Of a stretch of DNA of 24,069 nt, positions 10,162-20,330 are shown piece by piece. Positions within the stretch are counted from its first letter, which is position 1, and every line of letters starts with the position of its first letter. The stretch spans positions 18,952 to 43,020 of the forward strand of contig NWUY0300019708.1 in the NCBI GenBank assembly GCA_004151065.3. The letters are read 5' to 3'. Origin of the DNA: Larix sibirica. Its lineage: Eukaryota > Streptophyta > Pinopsida > Pinales > Pinaceae. The notes beneath the pieces are model-generated. The model ran no database searches and was not told the DNA's origin. It worked only from the letters and a program-made list of their open reading frames with translations. A program made the position numbers and the translations under genes.

Positions 10162-11094
10162 NNNNNNNNNNNNNNNNNNNNNNNNNNNNNNNNNNNNNNN
10201 NNNNNNNNNNNNNNNNNNNNNNNNNNNNNNNNNNNNNNNNNNNNNNNNNNNNNNNNNNNNNNNNNNNNNNNNNNNNNNNNNNNNNNNNNNNNNNNNNNNN
10301 NNNNNNNNNNNNNNNNNNNNNNNNNNNNNNNNNNNNNNNNNNNNNNNNNNNNNNNNNNNNNNNNNNNNNNNNNNNNNNNNNNNNNNNNNNNNNNNNNNNN
10401 NNNNNNNNNNNNNNNNNNNNNNNNNNNNNNNNNNNNNNNNNNNNNNNNNNNNNNNNNNNNNNNNNNNNNNNNNNNNNNNNNNNNNNNNNNNNNNNNNNNN
10501 NNNNNNNNNNNNNNNNNNNNNNNNNNNNNNNNNNNNNNNNNNNNNNNNNNNNNNNNNNNNNNNNNNNNNNNNNNNNNNNNNNNNNNNNNNNNNNNNNNNN
10601 NNNNNNNNNNNNNNNNNNNNNNNNNNNNNNNNNNNNNNNNNNNNNNNNNNNNNNNNNNNNNNNNNNNNNNNNNNNNNNNNNNNNNNNNNNNNNNNNNNNN
10701 NNNNNNNNNNNNNNNNNNNNNNNNNNNNNNNNNNNNNNNNNNNNNNNNNNNNNNNNNNNNNNNNNNNNNNNNNNNNNNNNNNNNNNNNNNNNNNNNNNNN
10801 NNNNNNNNNNNNNNNNNNNNNNNNNNNNNNNNNNNNNNNNNNNNNNNNNNNNNNNNNNNNNNNNNNNNNNNNNNNNNNNNNNNNNNNNNNNNNNNNNNNN
10901 NNNNNNNNNNNNNNNNNNNNNNNNNNNNNNNNNNNNNNNNNNNNNNNNNNNNNNNNNNNNNNNNNNNNNNNNNNNNNNNNNNNNNNNNNNNNNNNNNNNN
11001 NNNNNNNNNNNNNNNNNNNNNNNNNNNNNNNNNNNNNNNNNNNNNNNNNNNNNNNNNNNNNNNNNNNNNNNNNNNNNNNNNNNNNNNNNNNNNN
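10162..11094. other. assembly gap (933 N)
   Basis: Run of N from 10162 to 11094, lying within the MULE ends. Long open frames spanning it are artefacts of translating N. Confidence 1.
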
Positions 11095-11123
11095 GGCGAT
11101 TTGAGTGCCAGTTATCCCACGCC
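11095..11123 (-). repeat. MULE terminal inverted repeat, right
   Basis: Begins GGCGATTTGAGTGCC directly at the end of the N run and ends CACGCC, the reverse complement of the left end. Confidence 0.75.
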
Positions 11124-11459
11124 GAGAAGGAATGGATATACAACACACAACGTCCTAGATATGAGCAATCTGGTTCAATTCGGATGGCGACAACCCCTTG
11201 GTGTCCAACTAGTATTCATGGCAGAAGTCACTGTCACACCAAGTCAAAAACTAATTGTATGAAGAGGAGTTGGTGGGTAAGATCGTGCCTATATCTAGCT
11301 TAAAGGATTGCATACACTAGTTAGAATAAGACATTGCAGGTTGATTTTCTTCAATAGATCCATAAGCTTTTAGTGTCTAACGTCATATGGCTCAAAGGGG
11401 TTAGATTTATTGGTGAATAGTTAGAAGTTTTTCACCAATGGGTAAGGTTCAATTTCAAA

Positions 11460-11560
11460 GTCTTTGAAGTAGTGGTCAACAACTTGATTGATAGAGATGT
11501 AAGTTTTGCACTCTCCCCACCTCGATTCAAATCCCCAATGAGACAGGGCTCATTGTGATA
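11460..11560 (+). mobile_element. SINE-like tRNA-derived fragment 1
   Basis: An A-box-like 'agtagtggtcaacaac' (11469 region) and a B-box-like 'tcgattcaaatcccc' (11522 region) are about 50 bases apart, the spacing of a tRNA-derived pol III promoter. 'ctccccacc' just before the B box is shared with the second fragment at 11805. Boundaries are not visible. Confidence 0.45.
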
Positions 11561-11799
11561 AGGCTAAAAGGGTAGACACCATTGGGATAGAGGTCCTTGC
11601 AAGTGTGCCTATGGACATCTCGACCCTTGAAATATCATAAGTTTCCTGCTAGGTGTTGGTTTATGGATTATTGACACTAGCCTAAGGTATATAGTGGCAA
11701 CCAAGAAAATTGAGATTTGATTTGATTCCCCTAAATCTAAAAATACAATTTAACATCATATGAATTATGTAGTAACTAGTAACTAAAGAATTGTCCATT

Positions 11800-11890
11800 G
11801 GATGTAGCTTGGGTGGTTGGGAGGAATGATTGTTACCCTCCCCACCCAGGTTCAATTCAATTCTTGTATGTGACACGCTGCTCTTGTTGA
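11800..11890 (+). mobile_element. SINE-like tRNA-derived fragment 2
   Basis: A-box-like 'tagcttgggtggttgg' (11805-11820) and B-box-like 'ggttcaattc' (11849-11858), preceded by 'ctccccacc' as in fragment 1. Worn; no clear tail or target duplication. Confidence 0.45.
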
Positions 11891-12004
11891 GTCCCTATGT
11901 ATTGATTATGTAATAATTGCATAAACAATGGTAAACCACCATTAAGAAAAAGTAATTAAAGAATAACAAATACACTTAAATAAAACATATTCCAAAAATA
12001 TTTA

Positions 12005-12130
12005 TTGGTATAGTTATTTAGTTTATTAATCTTATATTTTATACATAATAGTTTAGAATATATTATACATAACAGTTTCTTGGTGTAGTTATTTAGTGAG
12101 TTAATCAAATATATCATACATAATATTTGA
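12005..12130. repeat. 75-bp imperfect tandem duplication
   Basis: 'ttggtatagttatttagt' at 12005 recurs as 'ttggtgtagttatttagt' at 12080, followed in both by 'ttaatc' and a 'catacataat'-like end. Confidence 0.6.
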
Positions 12131-12790
12131 TATAAAGTTTTGTTATGGAGAAACTTACGGTAAGAAAACTTTAATTCAAAAAGGCTTGTTTAATGTTTTT
12201 ATTGAATCTCATAACATTAAATTACTAGCATTCTCTTCAAAGCTCTTATCGTTATACAAATGATTCAATGTTACACTAGTGAAATCTTTCTCTACTTTAA
12301 TGTTTCTCTAAATTTTGTGATTTGATTCTACTAGAACTAACATCTATTGTTGTTTTTTTGGATTTTTGCTTATTTCTTTGTTATTCTTCACTTTGAGCAC
12401 AACTATCTCGCAAAAGTTCCCTTAAGTTGCATTGCATTATAATTCATTTGGTACCTTCTAAGTGCTCATTTCACACATTCACGTGCACTAGTGTGTTAAT
12501 CCTTTTCATGCCTTGTTTAAAAAAAAACTTCAAGTATATCAAACCCTTATATTCTTATAAAATCAACACACCAATAAAAATATATGTTGATTTGAACTAC
12601 CTTGCTCACCCATAAGACCAAATCCAGTTTTCAGTAGATGTTATCATGTTCTTTCTAAATGGTTCATAGATTAAACCAAAACAATGTTGAGAAATAGCGT
12701 GTTGTGCTCACGATCATCACCAATATAAACATGTTACTCTTTAATCACATTGTGTGATTCTAGAGTGTTAGCCCTACCATCAATGCTCAC

Positions 12791-12819
12791 TTGTGCATGT
12801 CTATAGAAGACATGCACAA
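12791..12819. repeat. perfect 12-bp stem hairpin
   Basis: ttgtgcatgtct and agacatgcacaa are exact reverse complements separated by a 5-base loop (ataga). No U-tract or gene context to suggest a terminator. Confidence 0.7.
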
Positions 12820-12972
12820 ATATAGACACCTGTACATACAAGTCAACCATCAGTAAAAGCCAACCATATAAAATGAAATTAAGACTTGATGCAAAGGCTC
12901 ATGTTAGCCTATTAAAGATAAGCACAAACATGCACTTCGGATCATAGTTGTGATAAATGCACAATCAATGAA

Positions 12973-13028
12973 ACTATTAATATAGATAAGTGCACAATAA
13001 ACTATTAATATAGATAAGTGCACAATAA
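12973..13028. repeat. exact 28-bp tandem duplication
   Basis: The 28-bp unit starting 'actattaatatagataagtg' and ending 'cacaataa' occurs twice head to tail with no differences. Confidence 0.95.
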
Positions 13029-13029
13029 A

Positions 13030-14430
13030 TGAAACACACAATGGAAAGGTATATATAGGTACAAGGCCTATAGATTATAGTGCATTTAGAACGATATGTC
13101 CATTACTACTATGGAGTATAACCTACACATATGGATGGGTCTAGTAAAATGTTGTGGATGTCATATCCCTTTGATGATGAGTTATTCTAAAAGTAATACT
13201 TGAACATAGATAACAAAGTTATCCATATTTGTAAAAAATTATCTCTAACAAATCCAAGATCTTTTAGTTGATGCAAGTGCAAGTATCTTGATGGCGATTG
13301 CATAAACTAGAGTAATACAATGTACCAAAACAATGGAAGTTGCAAAGGTGTTGTGGTAAGTAGTCGTGTAACGATACATGAATTACAAGTAGCTTTTATA
13401 CCAATCTAGAGAGGGTCCATAGGGATGTCATAATTTCCATAGGGCCCAAATGATGAGTTGGGGACTTGTTATACTTCAGTTATTAGTTAATGGTGTAAGT
13501 TGGCTATGAAGACCAAGGTGATGTGGAAAATGATTCAAGAATGGTTTGGTTGTGCACTCATGAGGAGTTACCCAACATAATGGTTATGGATGGCGCTAAA
13601 TGACACCTTGAGTCTTTGGACATGCTACGAAGTATGTTTCATCACATGCTATCATGAATAATAAAAAGATAAGTGTGAAGTTGGAGACATTGTACTCATC
13701 ATACATAATTATACAGAGTTTACATTTTTTGCACATGTAAAACAAGACAAGAATCATATTTTAATTGCTTCTATGTTGAATTGTGAGGTTTAGAGCAATT
13801 TTAGAAATAGCTATGGGTGAATCCATGAAGATGGGTAGACGGTGAAAATTTGATTTTTTACTCATTTATTAAATTGAAGCCCTCAAAACTCATATATGCC
13901 TTGTGAATTNTAATTTTTGAAAAAAAAAAATATATGAACATAATTTAAACAAAATGCACCATGGTGCAAATATTTTTTATTTTTTTAATTTACGTTGGAA
14001 ATTTGTATTTTTCTATTAATTTTCGAAATTGATTGTTGAACATTTTAATCGCATTTTGTGCACATGTGTGTGCATGTAAAAATTTTTTTACTAGTTACAA
14101 AAATTGAAAAACAAAAAATACCCTTTTGAAGACGATGCGTTGATATGGGGCGTATATTTTTTTGAATTTTTTTGGTTGTGTACTTTTGATGTTGTTGGGT
14201 TTTCATTGTGTTGATTCGAAGTTGTGGACATGGTTTTGTAAGTGTAAATTTGCAAATAAAATTAAAAGAAAGGATCATATGAACTCAGAAACCCATAAAT
14301 TATATGCCAATGGATAGATGATTCATTAACGAATCCATCGATATGAAGTCTGCCCCTAAGGTGCACCCCAGAATATAGTTTAGGCCTGGCAAATAGGCCA
14401 ACAAAATTAAATTTGCAAAAGGGGGGCTAA
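13030..14430. other. gene-free AT-rich spacer
   Basis: No coding signal survives on either strand. A perfect 14-bp palindrome 'tgcaccatggtgca' lies near 13955-13968 and an ambiguous base at 13910. Minus-strand open frames at 14045-14278 have no motif. Confidence 0.5.
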
Positions 14431-14447
14431 AAGCTTGTTTTAAAGCC

Positions 14448-15404
14448 CTCGATCGAGCTAACCCTCGATCGAGATTTTACACGCATTTTTAAAGTACCTC
14501 AGTCGTGGGTTTATGTGTGGTTAAGGTGAAAGCTCGATCAAGATTTTAATCATAAAAAACTATATAAAAAATAAACTTAATAATAATTATTAATTCAAAT
14601 ATCTCGATTGAGCTTTAGCTCTATTAAGCTATTCAGATTAATAGTTTTTTTGTTCTAAAAAACAACTTACCTAAAAAAAATATTTTTACTTATATCACAA
14701 TATATTAAGCACAAAAAATATGATAAAAGTTATAGTAAAAAAATCATTCGAGACATAGAAACAAAACAATAAATATAATTCACTACATCAAATACCACAG
14801 ACAAATTTACCATGGGATACCAAAACCATAGGCCATAAAACACTAATAACAAACATTAATTCATGGCCCATGGTTTTAGTAACCCATGGTATTTGATATC
14901 GTGCATTATATTTATGATTTCATTTCTATGTTCCAAAATTTAAATGTCGATATCCCCACCCAATACATGTTAATAGAGTAAAGTAAAATAACTATCAACT
15001 ATCGAATAAAAATTTAACTATTTGAAAATAACAATGATTAGCAAAATAATGTTTTTACCATAACTTATATTTTTTATCTTGACAAAAATTTAAAAAATAC
15101 TAGAAAAATAAGTTTTTTAATATAACATATATTTTTATGTTGACAAAACCCTCTATTAGCTCGATCAAGGTATTAGCTAAAACTATTTAAAAAATAATAT
15201 TTTTACTATAAGTTATATCAAACCCTCAATCAAGTTAATAGCTCAATCGAGGGTTTAGCTAACCTTCCATTGAGCTCCAAAGCTCGATAGAGGATTGTTT
15301 AATCCATCAATCGAGCTTTTTGAAAAAGCTCGATCGAGGCTTGGTTAAACCCTCGATCTAGCTTTTGAAAGCTCGATTGAGGGCTTAAATAACCCTCGAT
15401 TGAG
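14448..15404. repeat. cluster of CTCGATCGAG-type palindromes
   Basis: At least eleven 10-mers matching CTCRATYRAG or one step from it: 14448, 14464, 14533, 14603, 15160, 15225, 15242, 15283, 15329, 15352, 15372 and 15395, often followed by 'ggtt(a)a' or preceded by 'taaccc'. Three are the perfect palindrome CTCGATCGAG. They form a left group and a denser right group on either side of an AT-rich core, and the right group read in reverse resembles the left in texture ('aaccctcgat', 'agctttagct'). This suggests a modular foldback or MITE-like element, but no terminal duplication was identified. Confidence 0.75.
14753..14931. mobile_element. foldback / MITE-like element
   Basis: The left arm 14753-14836 (acatagaaa ... 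cactacatcaaatacca ... ccaaaaccataggccat) is complementary, with gaps, to the right arm 14863-14931 (atggcccatggttttagt ... tggtatttgatatcgtg ... ttctatgt); the loop is about 26 bases. The left arm has about 13 extra bases near 14800. The inner CACTAC...GTG ends recall CACTA-type termini, but no transposase and no certain target duplication are visible. It sits in the middle of the CTCGATCGAG cluster. Confidence 0.65.
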
Positions 15405-15409
15405 CTCGT

Positions 15410-16590
15410 ATTTCAGGCAATCTATGCCCACATCTTGCCAAAAAGTGTTACAAATCTTCGTGGGAGCACCCCTATCTACCACTAGAAAGAAAGTGAAACT
15501 TGTTTATAATTTGTAAAGGATAAACAACTAGAAATTGATCAAAATGATAGAACAAGAGAATAACCGATGCCTGCAAATTTTTACAATATTGGAACACATG
15601 TGGTTATAGGTAACTCTAAAGAAAAGAAAAAATCCTACTTGAGCCTAGTAGGAAAAATTTTATAGGTGAAATTTCTTTTGTTTTCCAGAAAATATTCATC
15701 AAATTTCAGTTTTTCTAAAATGATTCACCCAAATTCTATAGAATAAAAATATTTTACTCTAAACATCACCAAAATTGTCTAGAAACTATAGAAAATCCTT
15801 ATAAATTTGAATATTTTTACAAAAATATCATTAAACATTTTTTATAGTTGGAAATTTTTAAGAATAATTTGGTAAAATTTGCCAAGGCTTATAAACTTTA
15901 AGAAAACTATGGATCATCAAAATTTTCCATGAAGCCTAGTTGTCCAATTAAAAACGCTACATTTATTCTTCTCTTATAGAAGTTTATATATGACTATGAT
16001 TTGCACTATAGTAAAGAGGGTTTCAATTGATTGTAGTACTTTGGAGTTCATTTCTAAAGAGGCCCTTTAGAAAAATAGTAATATACATGTATTTTCTCTA
16101 GCCTATTGATCTTTCAAAATTTAGTATTTAGGACCTTATCTAGTCCATTTTCGTTCTCCATTTTGTAAATCGATGATATGTAACCATATTTTCAATGGAT
16201 GATCAGGAAAATTAAGTTATCCAATTTGAAATTTCTCCATGGAAATTGCGCAAACTAATTATCATCTATGGTAAATGCCAACCCACCCTCAAACATTTCG
16301 CATATTAAGAGGAATAAATAACTCTAGTTTAATGAAGGTCAATTATCCAAGTCAAAGGATGATAAATCCTAAGTTCCTATCCCAAAGAAACCCACTGCAA
16401 ATAAATGCCATAACCATTCCCATTTTAAAGTCAAATACCTTCATCATATCCAAGTGTGAATAAAATATTAGGCAGAACAATATCACGAGGGTTTTCGAGA
16501 AATGGTACATGCAATTGAGATGTAAGGGAAACAATCAATGATTTTGAGTAAGGGCAATCCCTTTTATTTAGTTCATGTGAGCTCAAATAT
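15410..16590. other. gene-free AT-rich spacer
   Basis: Scanned both strands. Overlapping short open frames at 16275-16534 run on opposite strands and carry no motif. No RNA gene or repeat stands out. Confidence 0.5.
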
Positions 16591-16596
16591 ACTTAT

Positions 16597-16659
16597 TTTT
16601 TTTTCACAGAAAAATATAACTTACTATTAATATACGAAATAGTAAATAACAACACATAT
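16597..16659 (-). mobile_element. LINE 3' end, truncated at gap
   Basis: On the minus strand this is 'atatgtgttgtt...' through 'aagttatatttttctgtg' followed by an A run, identical over 63 bases to 17383-17445. An A-tail at the same point in both copies is the mark of a non-LTR retrotransposon 3' end. The copy stops exactly at the NN gap. Confidence 0.55.
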
Positions 16660-16661
16660 NN
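16660..16661. other. two-base assembly gap
   Basis: NN at the inner edge of the 63-bp repeat; a contig join is likely. Confidence 0.95.
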
Positions 16662-16840
16662 AGGATTTATTGTTTTTAGCTTTTCCTTTGAGCTCTGGAT
16701 TGGTCATTTTAGTGCCTTTGAAGTTAAATACCATTACTCTGTTTCGCCTATAATTTGATCTCCAGACTGTCCATGTTTAGTCTAGGCACTTTTGTCAAAT
16801 AGGCTTTACAAGAACATCAAATCCTGCCGCGAGGACAATG

Positions 16841-17370
16841 TGTGTAATAGCAGAAACTGAGCTAGCGAATGTGATAAAGAAGATGTCAGATAAATTTGTA
16901 ATTGCTCGACAGCAATAAGAAGGGAAAAATCATAGGAAAATAGCAAGATAAAAATTACACAACAGAGATTTTTTCAATAACAATAAGAATTTATTTACTA
17001 ATCTGTAGTTACAGAGATTAGAACTCAACTTGCTTCCTATGGCAAGAAGGTCTACAAAGTTGTTATGTGCTGAGTTCTCTTGACTACAAGGTCTTCCTTG
17101 GCTGGTTGGCCTCCTGGCCTCCTATAGACCACGGGGCGACGTATTGCCTGCGGCGTCTTCTATATGACTATTCTTTACATTTTAAAGAACTCAAAGAATA
17201 TTATCTTCCCCAGAAACTGCTCCCAAGGAACCCTAGGTTACTTTGAATTATTTGGCACTATAAAGAACTCAAAGAACCCTATGCTCCTTCTAGTTCTTTT
17301 GCACTTTAAAGAACTCACTGAACCTTGTTTTGATGCCAAAGTGGCATGAATGTCCAGTCCATTTACTGCA
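16841..17370 (-). mobile_element. LTR-like sequence
   Basis: Read on the minus strand it has a U3-like part with three 'aaagaactca'-type repeats (seen on plus at about 17182, 17261 and 17307), a GC-rich stretch with 'gtctatagg' around 17120-17135 as a possible TATA region, and an 'aaataaattc' signal near 16990, ending '...attacaca' near 16841. This order suits an LTR. No primer-binding site, polypurine tract or target duplication could be confirmed, so a solo LTR or chance remain possible. Confidence 0.3.
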
Positions 17371-17382
17371 TGTTGGGTTAGA

Positions 17383-17800
17383 TTTTTTTTCACAGAAAAA
17401 TATAACTTACTATTAATATACGAAATAGTAAATAACAACACATATCATCCGGGAAATATACATCCCGATGCAAAAAGAAATAACAATGTAAGCATGGGTC
17501 CAACAATACAACATCCATCAAAACAGATGGAAGAAATAGCTAAACAAACATAGTAGTCCGGACAAGTCTAGCATAACCGTAGCTGAAAAACCACCATCCA
17601 CAACACATACAAAGCCGACAGTCATGTAAAGGGCCAAAGAACAAGCCCACCAATAGACCATGAGGCAACCAAGTGGCCAGAAAAAAATGATGTGGCCACC
17701 CCAAGCAGATCATGAACCAAAATAAGTGGTGGAGACCACCCCGAGGACCAAAAACCCAACAGGATGTTGGAAGTCAGAGAACTATTCACCTGCAAAGAGA
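17383..17800 (-). mobile_element. LINE 3' fragment with A-tail
   Basis: On the minus strand a T/G-rich sequence runs from about 17800 to 17391 and ends in an A8 tract (T8 at 17383-17390). The last 63 bases are identical to 16597-16659. Plant LINE 3' UTRs are typically T/G-rich and end in A-tails. A minus-strand open frame at 17981-17622 covers part of it but is hydrophobic because the DNA is T-rich; no reverse-transcriptase motif is visible, so the copy is 5'-truncated. Confidence 0.5.
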
Positions 17801-17989
17801 TAAGTGCCACATATAATATATAAAAAGGACCCAACAAGAAGGAAAACAAAAATACTAAGAGCAGTGCAAGTCTACTTATGTTATAAGAACACACTTCCAA
17901 AGTACTATTACCCATAAATGGGATCTTAATGATTTCCTTGTTGGGATTGTCAAAAGGAATGAATCTATTTCCAATACTCATTGAGCTAA

Positions 17990-20040
17990 AATCAACACAA
18001 TAGTTAATCGATTCAAGGAATTTGTGTACTCTAACCGAGCATCCATTGATTCAAGTTCATGCAGATTATAATAACATATTATTATTTGTTTGTGATGTTA
18101 CTTTGGATTTATGTTACAAGTTTTGACTTTGAGGAAGTGTTTCTCTTTGTTGTCAAGGTTTTAGCTTTACAATCTTAAATTATCATTTTAAGGTAATTGT
18201 AATTTCTGTCATCCAAGGCTACATGAAAAAGAACTCACCTTGTTGAATGCATGAAATTCACCCAAATGTAATAGTAGATGAAGGTGCAAGAGGGAACACA
18301 ATTCAAGTTTTTTGGAATATTTCATCCTCTATTTGGTGGACATTAGACAATCTCTATACGGGAATGTAATTCACCAAGGGAGGATAATATGAGGTAACTA
18401 GGGAGGTTCACAAGGGAATAATAATTGTAATTTGGACATAATCATGGAGTATGCCCACTTTGTAGTAGTGGGTAATAAATAGGCCCACTAGTTAATTAGA
18501 GAAAATAATATAATAGTAAGGGGTAATTGGCATAGACCCTTAGTAATGCCCATAAGAAAGTTTGTACATGAAAATAAACTCCCAATGTTGTTTGTATCCT
18601 TCTTAGTTCCATGATACCACATGTCTAAAAATATTTGTTCATATTCTTCATCTAGAAGTGCCTTTATCTCTTTATAGTTAAGTCCATATGAGTCCCACCA
18701 TATGCTAGCATCATCCTTTAATTAAGGTATAGTTATATTACTAACATATTAAATGTTTTGACTTTATCCATTTTATGTAGTCTTCAATCCTAACACCATT
18801 AAATTTCTTTGTAAAAAATATATTGCTGGGAGGAAAAGCCACAACCAAAACTATGGTTTTTAGGAAATAATTTTTTGTTCAATGTAGTACCTTTATGGAG
18901 TGAGGGTTTTGAGGTGATTTTTTTTCAAATGATCATAAATAATTTCTATGGGTACCTTGATCTTGATTTGTTTTTTTTTCCTTTGGGAACCATGTTGTCA
19001 TTGTGCTATTTTGATATCTCCATGCATTTCTTTTAGTCCTCCATGCTCCTCCATACTAGGTTCCTTTTTGGTTCCGTGTTTGTTGATGCTTCCGACCTTG
19101 CTTTGGCGAATTTTGTTTCTCATGGCTGGCATAGATCCCTAGGAATACTCATGAGAAAGTATAAATACATATAGGTAATGATTGTATTGAGATATGTTGG
19201 ATGTTGGATGTAATGTTTGGTAGTAATCATGGCTTGTGGAGTGATTCATTCCATAAGGAATGATTGATGGCGTTACCCTACCTTAAGGGTTATTTCTATA
19301 TCTTGGTGTTATACTTATTGTAAATGAAGTTTGGTTATTTATGAAGTTAAGTTAAAGGGATTTTAGATTTATATATCAAGGTTTAATATAAGAGATTATA
19401 GTTATGAAATGACCAACTTTGGTTGTGTTGTGTCTTAATGATACAATTTGTTGGTCCTTTATCTTTTCTAATCCCATTCTGAATCATTACAAGAAATAAA
19501 AACTTTATAATTGAAACAAGAGTATAAAATGGAAAATATGATGTCAATTTAAGGTTAAAATATTGTTGTTTCTTTGAAAGGGATCTACTTTCACTTTTGT
19601 TTTTAAACTTTTATACGAGAATAAAAAATAGATAATGAGTGCCTTCAATGGTTTGAACTAAAATTTAGGGTGGCAATTGAGATTGGCTACTCTAAATTAC
19701 TAGTACTTTGCGATCATGTTGGATTAGTTTGTTAATATAGAAAGTTGGGCCAATATTCTTTATTAGAGAAATATTAGTATAAGTAATGACACAAGAATAT
19801 TGCTTTCAATCTCATTGTTTGATCTTGATTTAGTCATGGGCGATTCCTAGTTGGTTATCTATAAATAATTATTGGAAAATATGCAATTTGTGTTCGATAA
19901 ACAAGGCATTTCCATGTAGGTAGAACAATTTAAAAATATGTTCACACAAATTGATCAAGGATCGGTATACAAATGCACTACCTAGTTAAAATTGTCAGAG
20001 AAGGAAACATTCCATGACCCCAACCAATGTTGCCTCTTAA
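17990..20040. other. gene-free spacer with LTR-like repeats
   Basis: No supported gene. 'ggcatagacccttagtaatg..cataagaaagt' at about 18529 recurs as 'ggcatagatccctaggaata..catgagaaagt' at about 19127, and the second is followed by 'ataaatacatatagg', a TATA-like sequence. 'caccaagggagg' at 18373 is purine-rich like a polypurine tract. The rest is AT-rich without features. Confidence 0.4.
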
Positions 20041-20048
20041 GGAATATA

Positions 20049-20330
20049 TTAATGCAAAAGGGACAAGAAATTACATATGAATTTCTCACAATCAACCATA
20101 CAAATTAAAAGGGTCTCTTGGAGACAAATAATGTTTGTATGTATTAGCTCAATGTCATTACTGATATTTTCTATATGCAATAGTAGGTTGTGTGTGTTCA
20201 ATGAACATATGAGCAAATGATTCAATTTTTCTATGGAATAGAGTCCATATTCAAATTGCCAATGCACATTGTTTTGAAGTATAATTATAACTATCTCAAT
20301 AGAAACTCTTTTGGAAAAATGAGAAATTGC
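20049..20330 (-). pseudogene. endonuclease-like tail after the helicase
   Basis: Immediately beyond the helicase end an open frame reads LNHLLICSLNTHNLLLHIEN, then DIELIHTNIICLQETLL. The spacing of 'SLNxH', then 'DI', then 'NIICLQET' matches the N-terminal part of apurinic-endonuclease-type (EEP) nucleases, in which the Asn of 'xNxxSL' and the Glu of 'LQET' bind metal. Helentron-type elements carry such a nuclease after the helicase. The later motifs (GDFN and the SDH block) are not visible below 20049, so only the first third survives or the copy is truncated. Confidence 0.55.

Larger units (their letters stand above)
10090..11123. mobile_element. Mutator-like element interrupted by a gap
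   Basis: The left end 10090-10118 (starting GGCGTGTGATAAG, ending CACTCAAATCGCC) is inverted at 11095-11123 with 27 of 29 matches. Immediately outside lie 9-bp sequences gagaatgaa (10081-10089) and gagaaggaa (11124-11132), 8 of 9 identical. A 9-bp target duplication with inverted ends is characteristic of Mutator-like transposons (MULEs). The 43 visible internal bases at the left contain the palindrome ggaaaattttcc between CCGG motifs. The rest is N, so transposase content and true length are unknown. Confidence 0.7.

Noticed and set aside
9968-11303. Long open frames of 345-402 codons on both strands
   Set aside because: They are created by translating the 933-base N run; only short ends are real sequence.
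12791-12819. Hairpin as a transcription terminator
   Set aside because: No adjacent gene and no T tract; in a plant genome an intrinsic-type terminator is not expected.
14821-14880. Plant microRNA precursor
   Set aside because: The arms form a long gapped foldback typical of a MITE; nothing identifies a defined mature miRNA.
14448-15404. CRISPR-like array of regularly spaced repeats
   Set aside because: The palindromes vary in sequence, spacing is irregular, and the genome is a plant nuclear genome.
16841-17370. Complete LTR retrotransposon between the 63-bp repeats
   Set aside because: No gag or pol coding, no clear primer-binding site, and the 63-bp repeats are LINE tails rather than LTRs.
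17622-17981. 119-codon minus-strand hydrophobic open frame
   Set aside because: Hydrophobicity follows from T-rich DNA; it overlaps the LINE 3' region and has no recognisable motif or conserved residues.
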